DNA of 64,000 nucleotides from Rossellomorea aquimaris (GCF_020172085.1 NZ_JAIVAT010000005.1:186001-250000), one strand, 5' to 3'; shown: positions 8,472 to 19,480, counted from the stretch's first letter. The notes: a model not told the origin generated them from the sequence alone. Program-made: numbers and translations.

Positions 8472-9824
8472 ATGAAGAAAAAGGTCATCATTATCGGTGC
8501 GGTTGGCGGAGGCGCCACAACGGCATCCCAAATTAGGAAAGTCGACAGCGAAATCGAAATCATCCTTCTTGAGAAAACATCGTACTTATCCTATGGGGCG
8601 TGTGGAATGCCCTATTATTTGGGAGATGTGATCAAAGATCGGGAAAGTCTCTTTGCAGCCACTCCAGAAACGTTACATACGAAAAAAAGGATCGATGTCA
8701 GAATGCATCACGAGGCGCTACAGATTAACAGGGAAAATAAATCTGTAACGGTAAGGGATCATGATCGTAACAGGGATTACGAAGAAACATATGATTATCT
8801 GGTTGTGGCAACGGGTGCCTCTCCTTTTATTCCTGACATTCCCTGCCTTCATCAAATCCCAGCTTTCCATCTGAGAACCGTTGAAGACATGGACAGGATC
8901 AAGCAGTTTATACAAACCGAAAAGCCTGGAACTTGTACCATCATTGGCGGTGGGTTCATCGGTGTGGAAATGGCAGAAAACTTCACTCATCTGGGAATGA
9001 AGGTGAATGTCGTAGAAAGGTCGGAGCACGTCATCAGCACGATCGATGAAGAGACTGCTTTAACCCTACAGGATCATATCAGTGAGAATGGAGTAACGTT
9101 GTACACGAATGACGGACTGAAGGAAGTGTTACCTGAATGCACCCTGAAACTTGACAGTGGAGAAACCTTGCAGTCTGATTTCATTCTTCTTTCCGTAGGG
9201 GTGAAGCCGAACAATAATCTCCCTAAGGAAGCTGGGTTATCCTTAGGGGACTCGGGTGGGGTCCTCTGTAATGAGTTCATGCAGACTGACGATCCATCCA
9301 TTTATGCTGTCGGCGATGTCGTAGAATCCATTGACTATATTGATGGAACCCCGAAACAAGTTCCACTTGCCTGGCCCGCCCACCGGCAAGCCTACATCGT
9401 CGCGAAGCACCTGTCGGGAAATCCGATTCCTTTCAAAGGGATGCTTGGGACAGCGATAGCGAAAGTATTCGATCTTTCCATCGCTTCTACGGGACTGAAT
9501 GAGAAAGAGTTACATGATAAAGGATACTGCTATCAAACAGCAGTTCATAAAGGGAAGTCCCACGCAGGATATTATCCCGGGGCTCATGACGTATATGTCC
9601 GCGTCCATTTCTGTCCTGATACAGGTAAGATCTTTGGTGGAAATGTCGTAGGAGGAGAAGGTGTGGATAAACAAATTGACACGCTTGCCACTGCCATTTA
9701 CGGTGGTTTGACGATTACCGATCTTCAGGAGATCGAAACCTGCTACGCTCCTCCCTTTTCTTCTCCAAAAGGGTTGTTAAATATGATTGGATATAAAGGT
9801 GCCGGATTGATGAATAAGAAATAG
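8472..9824 (+). CDS. cdr: CoA-disulfide reductase-like flavoprotein
   Basis: A 450-residue pyridine nucleotide-disulfide oxidoreductase. An FAD-binding motif (IIGAVGGGATTAS, about 6-18) precedes LSYGACGMPYYLGD (about 39-52), whose single Cys is the hallmark active site of CoA-disulfide reductase. An NAD(P)H motif IIGGGFIGVEMAE (about 157-169), FAD contact SIYAVGDVVE (about 279) and a dimerisation domain follow. It probably keeps coenzyme A reduced in a low-glutathione organism. Related NADH oxidases share the fold. The ATG at 8472 has TTAGGAGGCAGAAC upstream. Confidence 0.82.
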   Translation: MKKKVIIIGAVGGGATTASQIRKVDSEIEIILLEKTSYLSYGACGMPYYLGDVIKDRESLFAATPETLHTKKRIDVRMHHEALQINRENKSVTVRDHDRNRDYEETYDYLVVATGASPFIPDIPCLHQIPAFHLRTVEDMDRIKQFIQTEKPGTCTIIGGGFIGVEMAENFTHLGMKVNVVERSEHVISTIDEETALTLQDHISENGVTLYTNDGLKEVLPECTLKLDSGETLQSDFILLSVGVKPNNNLPKEAGLSLGDSGGVLCNEFMQTDDPSIYAVGDVVESIDYIDGTPKQVPLAWPAHRQAYIVAKHLSGNPIPFKGMLGTAIAKVFDLSIASTGLNEKELHDKGYCYQTAVHKGKSHAGYYPGAHDVYVRVHFCPDTGKIFGGNVVGGEGVDKQIDTLATAIYGGLTITDLQEIETCYAPPFSSPKGLLNMIGYKGAGLMNKK

Positions 9825-9827
9825 GAA

Positions 9828-9864
9828 CTAACAGGCTTCTCTTTGCAGAGGCCTGTTTTTTTGG
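9828..9864 (+). terminator. Terminator after the CoA-disulfide reductase gene
   Basis: AACAGGC and GCCTGTT arms surround a loop and are followed by a run of T. Confidence 0.85.
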
Positions 9865-9915
9865 GGGATTTAATCAGATTGAATGGTGTTGTCGGTATCG
9901 GTAAAAATTGTTAAA

Positions 9916-10020
9916 CGGCTGAATTTTCACTGAAAACGGCTGGATATTTTGCTATTCCGGATGGATATCATCGGGAAACGGCTGGATTTTCCAAAGATTC
10001 GGCTGGATTCCTTCCCCTCT
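9916..10020. repeat. Phased 21-bp repeat array, 5 units
   Basis: Units begin at 9916, 9937, 9958, 9979 and 10000, an exact 21-bp period. The core is CGGCTGGAT, with variants CGGCTGAAT and CGGATGGAT; the remaining 12 nt are mostly unconserved. The whole 333-bp gap from 9825 to 10157 holds only a terminator, this array and the ribosome site of the next gene. No ORF spans it. Confidence 0.8.
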
Positions 10021-10157
10021 TTTACACTCAAATAATCCTACCTCCTCCCTGATCCAACCTCACCTCCATCTCCTCCCAAAAACCACGTTAATAAATATTT
10101 TTTCCGGGTAAACACTATTCTAAGATAACCTAAACCACCAACAAAGGAGTGTTTTCA

Positions 10158-11024
10158 TTGGCACAGCAAAATCAAAAGCAAACATTTCCCCCGCAGCATC
10201 AGGATCACCAGCCTGGAACGGTGGGAGAAATGAACCCTCAACCTATTCACACAGATCAAAACTATAAAGGAAGCGGCAAGTTGGATGGGAAGATTGCCCT
10301 TATCACTGGAGGGGACAGCGGGATCGGCCGTTCGGTTGCTTGGTATTTCGCAAGGGAAGGGGCCCATGTGGCCATTTCATATCTTGACGAGCATGAAGAT
10401 GCCAATAAAACAAAAGAATTGGTAGAAGCTGAAGGAGTCAGATGCCTTCTTTTCCCCGGAGATATTGGCAGCTCCACTTTTTGCAACGATATCCTGAATA
10501 AGACGATTTCCGAGTTCGGTAAGCTTGATATACTCGTGAATAACGCCGCGGAGCAACATCCTCAGGCAGGGCTTACGGATATTAGCGATGAGCAGCTTGA
10601 GCGTACGTTCAAAACGAATGTATTCTCCATGTTTTACTTGACGAGAGCTGCTCTACCTCATCTTAAGAAAGGGGCATCCATCATCAATACAGCTTCAATA
10701 ACGGCGTATAAAGGGAATAAAGACCTGATTGATTACTCCTCTACCAAGGGGGCCATTGTCAGCTTCACCCGCTCCCTGGCTGAAAATATTGCATCCGACG
10801 GCATTCGGGTGAACGGAATAGCTCCAGGGCCGATCTGGACGCCGCTGATTCCATCCACCTTTAGTTCTCAAAAGGTTGCTGAATTTGGTGGAAACACCCC
10901 GCTTGGCCGGGCCGGACAGCCATTTGAACTTGGACCAGCCTACGTATACCTGGCAAGCGACGATTCAAGCTATGTTTCGGGGCAGATGATCCATATCAAC
11001 GGCGGGACCGTCATTAACGGATAA
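10158..11024 (+). CDS. SDR family oxidoreductase (YhdF/YhxC-like)
   Basis: A 288-residue extended-N-terminus short-chain dehydrogenase. The first 45 residues are Gln/His/Pro-rich. A Rossmann motif LITGGDSGIGRSVA (about 49-62), NNAAEQHP (about 127-134) and the catalytic Ser and YSSTKGAIV (Tyr-x3-Lys, about 192-200) follow. The C-terminus VSGQMIHINGGTVING is typical of the YhdF/YdaD/GsiB-linked SDRs, several of which are general-stress proteins in B. subtilis. Substrate unknown. The TTG at 10158 is favoured because AAAGGAG lies 9 nt before it. A strong bidirectional terminator follows. Confidence 0.82.
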   Translation: MAQQNQKQTFPPQHQDHQPGTVGEMNPQPIHTDQNYKGSGKLDGKIALITGGDSGIGRSVAWYFAREGAHVAISYLDEHEDANKTKELVEAEGVRCLLFPGDIGSSTFCNDILNKTISEFGKLDILVNNAAEQHPQAGLTDISDEQLERTFKTNVFSMFYLTRAALPHLKKGASIINTASITAYKGNKDLIDYSSTKGAIVSFTRSLAENIASDGIRVNGIAPGPIWTPLIPSTFSSQKVAEFGGNTPLGRAGQPFELGPAYVYLASDDSSYVSGQMIHINGGTVING

Positions 11025-11026
11025 AA

Positions 11027-11088
11027 GAAAAAGCGACTGAAGACAATGATGCTCTTTCTTAGGAGCATCATCTTTTCAGTCGCTTTTT
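11027..11088. terminator. Bidirectional terminator SDR / lacI-type gene
   Basis: A long stem pairs AAAAAGCGACTGAA and GATGATGCTC with GAGCATCATC and TTCAGTCGCTTTTT, between convergent genes. Confidence 0.92.
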
Positions 11089-11089
11089 A

Positions 11090-12121
11090 CTATTCATTCA
11101 CTTTACGCTCACTACAAGAACATCGTTTTACAAGATGATGCGGAACAATGATTCTCTTGATCGGCTCTTTCGGGTTCTCAATTTTTTGAATCAGGCTTTT
11201 CGCTGCCTCGTTCCCAAGATTAAAAATGTTGATATCAACTGACGTGAGCGGTGGTCTGGACATCTCAGCAAGAAGTACGTTATTGAAGCTGACAATGGAG
11301 ATATCTTCAGGTACCCGGATGCCCATCTCATCGAGTGTATTCAAGACACCAAGTGCCATTAAATCATCTGCCACCACAAGTGCCGTCGGGGGCTCATTCA
11401 GCTGCATGAGCTCATTAATGGCTTCACGCCCCCCTTCACGAAGAAATTCTTCATGAATGATATATTCGTCCTTCATCTCGATCCCTGCATTCCTAAGGGA
11501 CTTTTCGTATCCTAACAACCTCTCCACTGTCACGACGAGATTAAGATCTCCTCCGATAAAGCCAATGCCTTCATGCCCGAGCTCCAAGAGATAATCCGTT
11601 ACTTCCTTTGTCGCACGGTAGTTGTCATTGTCCACATGTGTAATTTCTTCACAATATTTATAAGGTTTTCCGACGACGACAAAAGGAAAATTCCGATCTT
11701 TTAAGTAGTTCATCACTTTATCTTCAACTTTCGAGTAAAGCAGGATGATCCCGTCCACCCGTCCACCCTGGACCATTTGAACGACCCCATCATATATTTC
11801 CTCTTCGGATTGACCTGTCGACATTTGAAGGGCATACTGTTTTTCTTGAGCCCCTTCACTTAACCCTCTTAATACCGTCGGAAAGAATGGATTTTGGGAA
11901 AAAGTACTCGCCGAACCTGGTAAAACAAGACCTAATACTTGAGTGGACTGATTTGCCAAACTCCGTGCAATGAAGTTAGGGTGATAACCCAATTGCTCCA
12001 TTGCTTCCCGTACTTTTTGTTTTGTTTTTTCGCTTATTCTTGGATTGTTTGCTATAACCCGCGATACGGTGGATGGTGCTACGTTTGCAAGTTTAGCCAC
12101 ATCCTTTATGGTGACCGCCAT
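11090..12121 (-). CDS. malR: LacI/GalR family regulator of the maltodextrin operon (MalR-like)
   Basis: A 343-residue LacI-family repressor. The N-terminal HTH reads VTIKDVAKLANVAPSTVSRV (residues 3-22), with the hinge helix at GYHPNFIARSLA. A periplasmic-binding-protein-like effector domain follows, including SSTFSQNPFF, DNDNYRATKEVTDYLL and the GIRVPEDISIVSFNN stretch. Last in line after malE-malF-malG-amylase on the same strand, it most likely represses those genes and is induced by maltodextrin. The ATG at 12121 follows GGGAGGTGG. The malR name is used in the LacI-family sense, not that of B. subtilis RpiR-type GlvR/MalR. Confidence 0.8.
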   Translation of the reverse strand: MAVTIKDVAKLANVAPSTVSRVIANNPRISEKTKQKVREAMEQLGYHPNFIARSLANQSTQVLGLVLPGSASTFSQNPFFPTVLRGLSEGAQEKQYALQMSTGQSEEEIYDGVVQMVQGGRVDGIILLYSKVEDKVMNYLKDRNFPFVVVGKPYKYCEEITHVDNDNYRATKEVTDYLLELGHEGIGFIGGDLNLVVTVERLLGYEKSLRNAGIEMKDEYIIHEEFLREGGREAINELMQLNEPPTALVVADDLMALGVLNTLDEMGIRVPEDISIVSFNNVLLAEMSRPPLTSVDINIFNLGNEAAKSLIQKIENPKEPIKRIIVPHHLVKRCSCSERKVNE

Positions 12122-12250
12122 TCGTTCCACCTCCCTCTTTCGAAAAAAGCGAGTCCCTGACACGGGATGCTTTCTATTAGATTAAAACGCTTCCAATTTA
12201 TTATTTATAAAAGGGACAGCAGGGACTTAATCTAGTACCCTGCAAGAATT

Positions 12251-13789
12251 TCATTGCTTCTTCTTTCCTTTCCCCCGCTTCCAAACGAGATAGAGGAATA
12301 GAAAGAATAAGAAGTACATGGTCCCCAGTGTAAATAGATAAGGATAATTCAGCCCGCTCTTGCCTTTAAGCAAATAAATCTCTGCCTCTTCACGGTCCAT
12401 CACGAGGTGATAGTTACCATCCTTATCACTCCGTACCAGGTCATCACCGATTAATCCTTTTAGTTCATGATTATCCGCTAAATCTTCTTTCGTTAATTGA
12501 ATATTTTGCGTTTCACTCGTATTGTTGATGGCTATGACGGTTGTTTGATCCTTGTACGTGCGCTTAAAGATCCCCATGCCATCTTTGTTGTAGAGGGGTT
12601 CGATATTCCCTCTCGTCAATGATGGGTATTGTTGACGAAGCTCACCAAGTCGACTGATATAATCAATCAGTTCTTCATCAGCCCGGAAATTCATAAAGCG
12701 GCGGTTGTCAGGATCGTTGCCACCGTCCATCGCAATTTCAGATCCGTAATACATGATCGGAATGCCCGGGGTAGTGTACATATACGTAAGAGCAAGCTTC
12801 CACCTTGTTCCCGGGAATAGCTTCTCTTGAACAATCATTCTCGTAAATCGTTCCATATCATGATTATCTATGAATGTTCCCATTAGATAAGGATTGTCAT
12901 AATAGGTTTCATTGTATTTCCAAAAGTTGAATAGCCGCTCCATGGAGGTATCCGGCTTCTGGAATACGGTACGCATTTCTTCAGCCTGAGGGACGTTGAC
13001 GAAGCCGTCGATCCCTACATCATTGTACGCAGCAATCTTTTGGGGATCCCGGTCGAACACTTCCCCTAACAGGTAGAAGTCATCTTTCACAGACTTCACT
13101 TCATCACTGAATTCGTCCCAGAACGCTTGAGGGACATGACGCACTGTGTCCAGACGATATCCATCAATGTCGGTTTCTTTGATCCACCACTTGGCAGCAT
13201 CAAATAGGTAGTTTTTCACTTCGGGATTTTCTGTATTTAAATCGGGAAGATCATATAACCACGCATTCTGAAGACTTTCTTCATTATTAAAATTCATCGG
13301 CTGTTTCTCATGGAACCAATCGGCTTTTTCAGGGTCATTCACCCAAGGGTGCTCGGGACCGACATGATTGACCACAAAGTCGAGCATGACTTTCATGTCC
13401 CGTTTATGAGCTTCTTCCACAAGTTTTTTGAATGTCTTCATGGATCCGAAATGTTCTTCCGTTTTGTAGAAATCAGTGATCCAATATCCGTGGTAACCCA
13501 TCGGCTGATTATCGAAGATCGGTGTCAGCCAAATGGCGGTGAATCCCATGTCCTTGATATAATCCAGCTTATCGATGATTCCTTGGAAGTCCCCGCCCTG
13601 ATAGGCCTTCGGGTCCTCTGTGTTTACGTTCTTATCATTGCTCATATCCCCATTATTAAAGCGATCGACCATCAGAAAATAAATGGTCTCATCCTGCCAT
13701 GTTCGTTCTTCTTTTTCAACTGCTCCTACCGGAAGGGCGTAAAAAAGAAGAAACGGGACTAAAATGAGAGATAATACTCTTCTTTTCAT
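12251..13789 (-). CDS. Membrane-anchored exported alpha-amylase (GH13)
   Basis: A 512-residue GH13 enzyme. A signal peptide (RRVLSLILVPFLLFYALPVGA) leads into the catalytic barrel with MLDFVVNHVG (about 116-125), GYRLDTVRHV with the nucleophile Asp (about 216), FYLLGEVFD with the acid Glu (about 245) and FIDNHDMERF (about 311-320). A beta domain follows, and the C-terminus has one transmembrane helix (LFTLGTMYFLFFLFLYLVW) plus a Lys-rich tail. It should stay tethered outside the cell, cutting starch next to the MalEFG importer encoded just upstream. RBS AGGAGG is clear. Confidence 0.88.
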   Translation of the reverse strand: MKRRVLSLILVPFLLFYALPVGAVEKEERTWQDETIYFLMVDRFNNGDMSNDKNVNTEDPKAYQGGDFQGIIDKLDYIKDMGFTAIWLTPIFDNQPMGYHGYWITDFYKTEEHFGSMKTFKKLVEEAHKRDMKVMLDFVVNHVGPEHPWVNDPEKADWFHEKQPMNFNNEESLQNAWLYDLPDLNTENPEVKNYLFDAAKWWIKETDIDGYRLDTVRHVPQAFWDEFSDEVKSVKDDFYLLGEVFDRDPQKIAAYNDVGIDGFVNVPQAEEMRTVFQKPDTSMERLFNFWKYNETYYDNPYLMGTFIDNHDMERFTRMIVQEKLFPGTRWKLALTYMYTTPGIPIMYYGSEIAMDGGNDPDNRRFMNFRADEELIDYISRLGELRQQYPSLTRGNIEPLYNKDGMGIFKRTYKDQTTVIAINNTSETQNIQLTKEDLADNHELKGLIGDDLVRSDKDGNYHLVMDREEAEIYLLKGKSGLNYPYLFTLGTMYFLFFLFLYLVWKRGKGKKKQ

Positions 13790-13827
13790 CTCCGCTCCTC
13801 CTAAAATTGTTAGTAACGCCTATAAGA

Positions 13828-14670
13828 TTATCCTTTTGTACCCCCTGCCGTCAATCCTGAAACGAAGTATTTCTGGAAGAACAGGAATAATAGGGCAATC
13901 GGTACGGCAATGAGGACCGAACCGGCAGCGAAGGTAGTAAATTCCGCTCCGAATTGCTTCGCCACCATATCATAAAGGGCAACCGGTAATGTGTACATTT
14001 TTTCTGAACGTAATAGAATACTTGCAATGATAAAGTCTGCGAATGGTGCGATGAAAGAAAACAGTGCAACAACGGCAATAATCGGTTTTGCAAGGGGCAT
14101 GACGATTTGGAAGAAAATTCTCAAATGTCCTGCTCCGTCCATCTTGGCTGATTCATCAAGCTCTTTCGGAATGGTATCAAGATACCCTTTCATTAACCAT
14201 GTGTTCATCGGGATTTGACCTCCAACATAAACGAGGATCAAACCAATGTGAGTATCCAAAAGTTTCGTTAATAATGCTAATACGAAAATCGCAATCAGTG
14301 CGGCGAAATTCGGTATCATTTGTAAGATCAAGAATGTCATCAGTCCATTTTTACGTCCTGCAAAACGGTATCGAGAGAAAGAATAAGCTGTCAGACTGAC
14401 AAGTAAAACGGTAAGGGCCATCGTAGATAAACTGACCTTTAATGAATTCCAGTACCAAAGCATATAATTACTTTTTTCTAAGTCAAATAGTTCCTTATAA
14501 TGTGCCAATGTAGCATTTTTCGGAATGATAGATGAACCGGATAAACTTTGACCCGGGTTGAAAGAAGATCCGATGATCCAGGCAACCGGGTAAAGAATGA
14601 TGGCAAACATGATTCCGATGACTGCGTATGAAAGTGTTAAACGTATGAGTTTCTGTCTCTTCATATTCAT
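13828..14670 (-). CDS. malG: Maltodextrin ABC transporter permease MalG
   Basis: A 280-residue inner-membrane permease with six predicted helices and the binding-protein-dependent transport EAA loop (ELDESAKMDGAGHLRIFFQI, about 170-190) that contacts the ATPase. The Gram-positive MalD/GanQ class is the closest type. It follows malF by one base. The amylase gene lies 38 nt downstream. No ATP-binding subunit is encoded in this operon, so a shared MsmX-type ATPase elsewhere is the likely motor. Confidence 0.88.
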   Translation of the reverse strand: MNMKRQKLIRLTLSYAVIGIMFAIILYPVAWIIGSSFNPGQSLSGSSIIPKNATLAHYKELFDLEKSNYMLWYWNSLKVSLSTMALTVLLVSLTAYSFSRYRFAGRKNGLMTFLILQMIPNFAALIAIFVLALLTKLLDTHIGLILVYVGGQIPMNTWLMKGYLDTIPKELDESAKMDGAGHLRIFFQIVMPLAKPIIAVVALFSFIAPFADFIIASILLRSEKMYTLPVALYDMVAKQFGAEFTTFAAGSVLIAVPIALLFLFFQKYFVSGLTAGGTKG

Positions 14671-14671
14671 A

Positions 14672-15958
14672 TTACATCATATCCTCTTCTTGGAATGATT
14701 TCGTTCTCTTGAACTGCCATATCGCTACCGTGATGACGATGATGGATAATAATAATGTGATGGCCGCGGCTTTTGAATACTGAGCGGATGTCATCGTCAA
14801 ACTGTAGATCCACGAGATCAGGATGTCCGTTCCACCAGCGTTCTGTCCTGTTAAAGCTGGTCCGCCACCATTGAACAAGTAAATAACATTGAAGTTATTA
14901 AAGTTAAACGTGTACTGCGTAATGATGATTGGAGCCGTTGCGAAAAGAACAAGGGGCAACGTGATGTTTTTGAATTTCTGGAATGCCGATGCACCGTCAA
15001 CCGTCGCTGCTTCATAAAGTTCATCAGGAATGGATTGAAGCACCCCTGTTGTCATGGCAAAGATGAACGGGAAGCCCAGCCAGGCTTGAATACAAATCAA
15101 TGCAATTCTTGTATACATCGGTTCGGTCATCCATGGTAAACCTTCAATTCCGAAGAATCCAAGGATGTCCCGGTTGATTGTACCAAATGATTCATTGAAC
15201 ATTCCGGCGAAAACGAGAATTGAAACGAAAGCCGGGATGGCCCAAGGCAGGATAAAAACCGTACGTATGATGGCTTTCCCTTTCAAATCCTTTTGATTGA
15301 CAAGGATGGCAAGAAATACTCCAAGTGCTACCTGAAGTGTTGTCGCTCCAAATGTCCATACGAGCGTCCAGGCAAGTACGGTAATGAATGTTTCCCTCCA
15401 AATATCAATTTTGAAAATATCAACAAAGTTTTGAATCCCCACCCAGTCGACCAATTTAGCCGGTGGTGAATGATACAAATCGTAGTTTGTAAACGCCAGT
15501 AGGACAACAAAGATAATTGGGAAGATGACTACAAATACAAGCAGTAAAAATCCAGGAGACATAATAAGGTATGGGAATCCATTGTCGATCAGATTTTTGT
15601 ACTGCTCACGGATCGTGCTAAGTTTCTCTCCCCTGTCTCTCTTTTCTCCGTTCTTATAAGCGTCCCGAAGATTGAACAGGTAAAAGCCAATTCCAAAAAT
15701 AGATACAATGATTGCTAAAATACCGTATACCATTAAGAAAATGGAATGATCTCCGTATGAGACGTCTGTCCCTAGGGTCGTAATTCCCCATAATCCGTAG
15801 CCGATCAAATCTCTGAAGACAAGGATAAAGGCGGCTGTCATGATCAGGAAAAATCCGCCCTTCATAAACTGCCTATGATACATCTGACCTAATCCTGGGA
15901 TTAGGGAAAGGGCCAGCGCTGTTTTTCTATGTTTTGTTTGATAGGATTGTTGCTCCAT
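14672..15958 (-). CDS. malF: Maltodextrin ABC transporter permease MalF
   Basis: A 428-residue permease, longer than most because of an N-terminal extension with helices (KTALALSLIPGLGQMYHRQF and others) typical of Gram-positive MalC. The EAA loop is ELYEAATVDGASAFQKFKNI (about 315-335). A glycine-rich loop NGGGPALTGQNAGGTDIL lies before the last helices. It pairs with MalG to form the channel. RBS AAAGGGG precedes ATG. A 150-nt gap with two hairpins separates it from malE. Confidence 0.9.
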   Translation of the reverse strand: MEQQSYQTKHRKTALALSLIPGLGQMYHRQFMKGGFFLIMTAAFILVFRDLIGYGLWGITTLGTDVSYGDHSIFLMVYGILAIIVSIFGIGFYLFNLRDAYKNGEKRDRGEKLSTIREQYKNLIDNGFPYLIMSPGFLLLVFVVIFPIIFVVLLAFTNYDLYHSPPAKLVDWVGIQNFVDIFKIDIWRETFITVLAWTLVWTFGATTLQVALGVFLAILVNQKDLKGKAIIRTVFILPWAIPAFVSILVFAGMFNESFGTINRDILGFFGIEGLPWMTEPMYTRIALICIQAWLGFPFIFAMTTGVLQSIPDELYEAATVDGASAFQKFKNITLPLVLFATAPIIITQYTFNFNNFNVIYLFNGGGPALTGQNAGGTDILISWIYSLTMTSAQYSKAAAITLLLSIIVITVAIWQFKRTKSFQEEDMM

Positions 15959-15998
15959 CCTATATTCCCCTTTCTACGTTCACGATTTTGATAAGCTT

Positions 15999-16099
15999 CA
16001 AGAGCTTTTTAAGAAAAAAAGTGTTTATTTCCTTAAAAAGCCCTTGAATAGGTCTTTAAAAGGATAGCAGTACCTCTCAGGATGAGAAGGTACCGCTAT
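15999..16099 (-). terminator. Two intercistronic hairpins between malE and malF
   Basis: Just after the malE stop, ATAGCGGTACCT pairs with AGGTACTGCTAT (16064-16099) and is followed by CCTTTT on the minus strand. A second stem (CAAGGGCTTTTTAAG / CTTAAAAAGCTCTTG, 15999-16046) follows. Such hairpins usually stabilise or partly terminate the message so that the binding protein is made in excess. Confidence 0.65.
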
Positions 16100-16109
16100 T
16101 GTTTAATAA

Positions 16110-17384
16110 TTAGTTAGAGTGATTCGCATCAATGTTCTGCTCGATTTGTTTCACCGCTGCATCAAGAGCCGCTTTTGGTTCTTGCTTACCGGTTACAACC
16201 GTTTGAAGTGAATCAGCCATTGGTCCCCAAACTTCTCCCATTTCAGGAATGTTTGGCATTGGAACCGCATATTGTGATTGCTCGGCAACCGCTTTTGCAC
16301 CCGGGTTGTCAGCAATCGCTGGATCGTCGATCAAACCTTGGTTCGTTGGAACTTCCTGTGTTTGTTCGAAACGTAATTTCGCATACTCGTCTTGAGTGAT
16401 GAACTCGATGAATTTTTGAGCCCACTCTTTATTTTTAGAATAGCCTGACACGTGCCAGCCTTTCACACCCATGAATGTTTTCATTGGCTCTCCGTTTGGA
16501 AGCTTAGGCATAGCAGCGATACCGATGTCGATTCCGGCATCTTTATATCCTTGGAAAGACCAAGGACCGTTCATGACTGAAGCAACTTTTCCTTCTCCAA
16601 ATAGACCGTCAAGTGCAGATCCACCGTTTTCCCCGATGATTCCTTTAGGGAATAATCCATCTGTGTACCATTTTTGAATATATTCAGTACCTTCTACAGC
16701 ACCTTCATTGTTTAATCCAAGATCTTTCGCATCCAATGCCCCATCATTTTCAGCAAATACATATCCGCCGAACCCACCGATTGGTGCATGTGCGAAATAG
16801 AAGTTGTCCCATAGAGCTAAGAAACCGTAGTTTCCATCTTTCGTGAAATCTTTAGCGAATGTATATACTTCATCCATTGTCTTTGGCGCTTCATCCATTA
16901 ACGCCTTATTGTAAACAAATACTGGCGTTTCAGAAGACTTTGGAAGACCATATAATTTTCCATCATAACTCTCAGCTGTCATGGAAGATTCAGTGAAACG
17001 TTTTTCAATGTCCCCATCCACTTCTAGAGGAGCAATATGCCCTGCAAGAGCAAGTTCACCAATTTGGTCATGTGGTAATGTCAAAACGTCCGGGCCAGTT
17101 CCCGCAGGACCGTCTAAACGTAATTGTTCTTTCATTTTAGTCGCCATTTCGACTTCTTTCACTTCAACTTTGATGCCAGTCTCTTCTTCGAACTTGGCAC
17201 CTACTTCATCCAGCCATCCAGTTTTCTCTTGATCTTCCCAGACAACCAGTTTTTCAGGTTTGTTTGCATCGTCAGCCTTTTTCTCTCCGCTGTCGCTGGA
17301 TCCTTCCTCACGGTTTGGACCACAAGCAGCGAGCGCCCCTAATACAAGCATGATTACCATCAGTAATGATAACGCTTTCTTCAT
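16110..17384 (-). CDS. malE: Maltodextrin-binding lipoprotein MalE
   Basis: A 424-residue extracellular solute-binding protein. The lipoprotein signal MKKALSLLMVIMLVLGALAAC has a clear LAAC lipobox, so it is anchored outside the membrane. The family-1 sugar-binding fold shows KLVVWEDQEKTGWLDEV (about 45-60), GPAGTGPDVLTLPHDQIG (about 95-112) and MNGPWSFQGYKDAGIDIGIA (about 246-265), the MalE-type core. First gene of the operon, behind a -35/-10 promoter with three AACGATT repeats. RBS AGGAGGGG. Confidence 0.92.
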   Translation of the reverse strand: MKKALSLLMVIMLVLGALAACGPNREEGSSDSGEKKADDANKPEKLVVWEDQEKTGWLDEVGAKFEEETGIKVEVKEVEMATKMKEQLRLDGPAGTGPDVLTLPHDQIGELALAGHIAPLEVDGDIEKRFTESSMTAESYDGKLYGLPKSSETPVFVYNKALMDEAPKTMDEVYTFAKDFTKDGNYGFLALWDNFYFAHAPIGGFGGYVFAENDGALDAKDLGLNNEGAVEGTEYIQKWYTDGLFPKGIIGENGGSALDGLFGEGKVASVMNGPWSFQGYKDAGIDIGIAAMPKLPNGEPMKTFMGVKGWHVSGYSKNKEWAQKFIEFITQDEYAKLRFEQTQEVPTNQGLIDDPAIADNPGAKAVAEQSQYAVPMPNIPEMGEVWGPMADSLQTVVTGKQEPKAALDAAVKQIEQNIDANHSN

Positions 17385-17407
17385 CTTGACCCCTCCTAAG
17401 TATGGTA

Positions 17408-17536
17408 AAAACGATTAATCCATATTTTAGATTGAACAAACGATTGCACTAGAACGCAAAAGACATCGCTTACATCCACTGTGAAAACGATTGCACAACC
17501 TATCTCTTATTATACAAACTATAATCCTTTTGACAA
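17408..17536 (-). promoter_or_regulatory. mal operon promoter with LacI/CcpA-type operators
   Basis: On the minus strand TTGTCA (17536-17531), a 16-nt spacer and TATAAT (17514-17509) form a strong promoter. Immediately downstream lie GTGCAATCGTTT at 17496-17485, the same 12-mer at 17449-17438 and a weaker AACGATT copy near 17411. The first copy with its flank (TGAAAACGATTGCA, 17482-17495) is one mismatch from the catabolite-responsive consensus. Either MalR or CcpA could bind. Confidence 0.7.
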
Positions 17537-17606
17537 TACTTTTTCGAAAATTTTTTATAGTATCCACTGAAAAAAGAAAACGCTTTATCCCTCTATATAT
17601 GTTTTA

Positions 17607-17635
17607 TTGACATCCCTCCCTGTTTCGAATACTCT
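17607..17635 (+). promoter_or_regulatory. Promoter of the maltogenic amylase gene
   Basis: TTGACA (17607-17612), a 17-nt spacer and TACTCT (17630-17635) lie about 30 nt before the start codon. A further operator-like AAAACGCTTTA lies about 20 nt upstream of the -35. Confidence 0.6.
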
Positions 17636-17654
17636 TTAATTGAAATAAACATGA

Positions 17655-19427
<1,773 letters not shown>

Positions 19428-19442
19428 TAAAGTTTTCATAAA

Positions 19443-19480
19443 TGAAGGGACTACACCTCTATGGTTAGTCCCCTTATCTA
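19443..19480 (+). terminator. Terminator after the maltogenic amylase gene
   Basis: GGGACTA pairs with TAGTCCC around an ACCTCTATGGT loop. The T tract is short. Confidence 0.55.

Noticed and set aside
9916..10020. CRISPR array
   Set aside because: Repeats are only about 9 bp with 12-nt gaps, far shorter than CRISPR repeats and spacers, and no cas genes are near. The same applies to the other two arrays.
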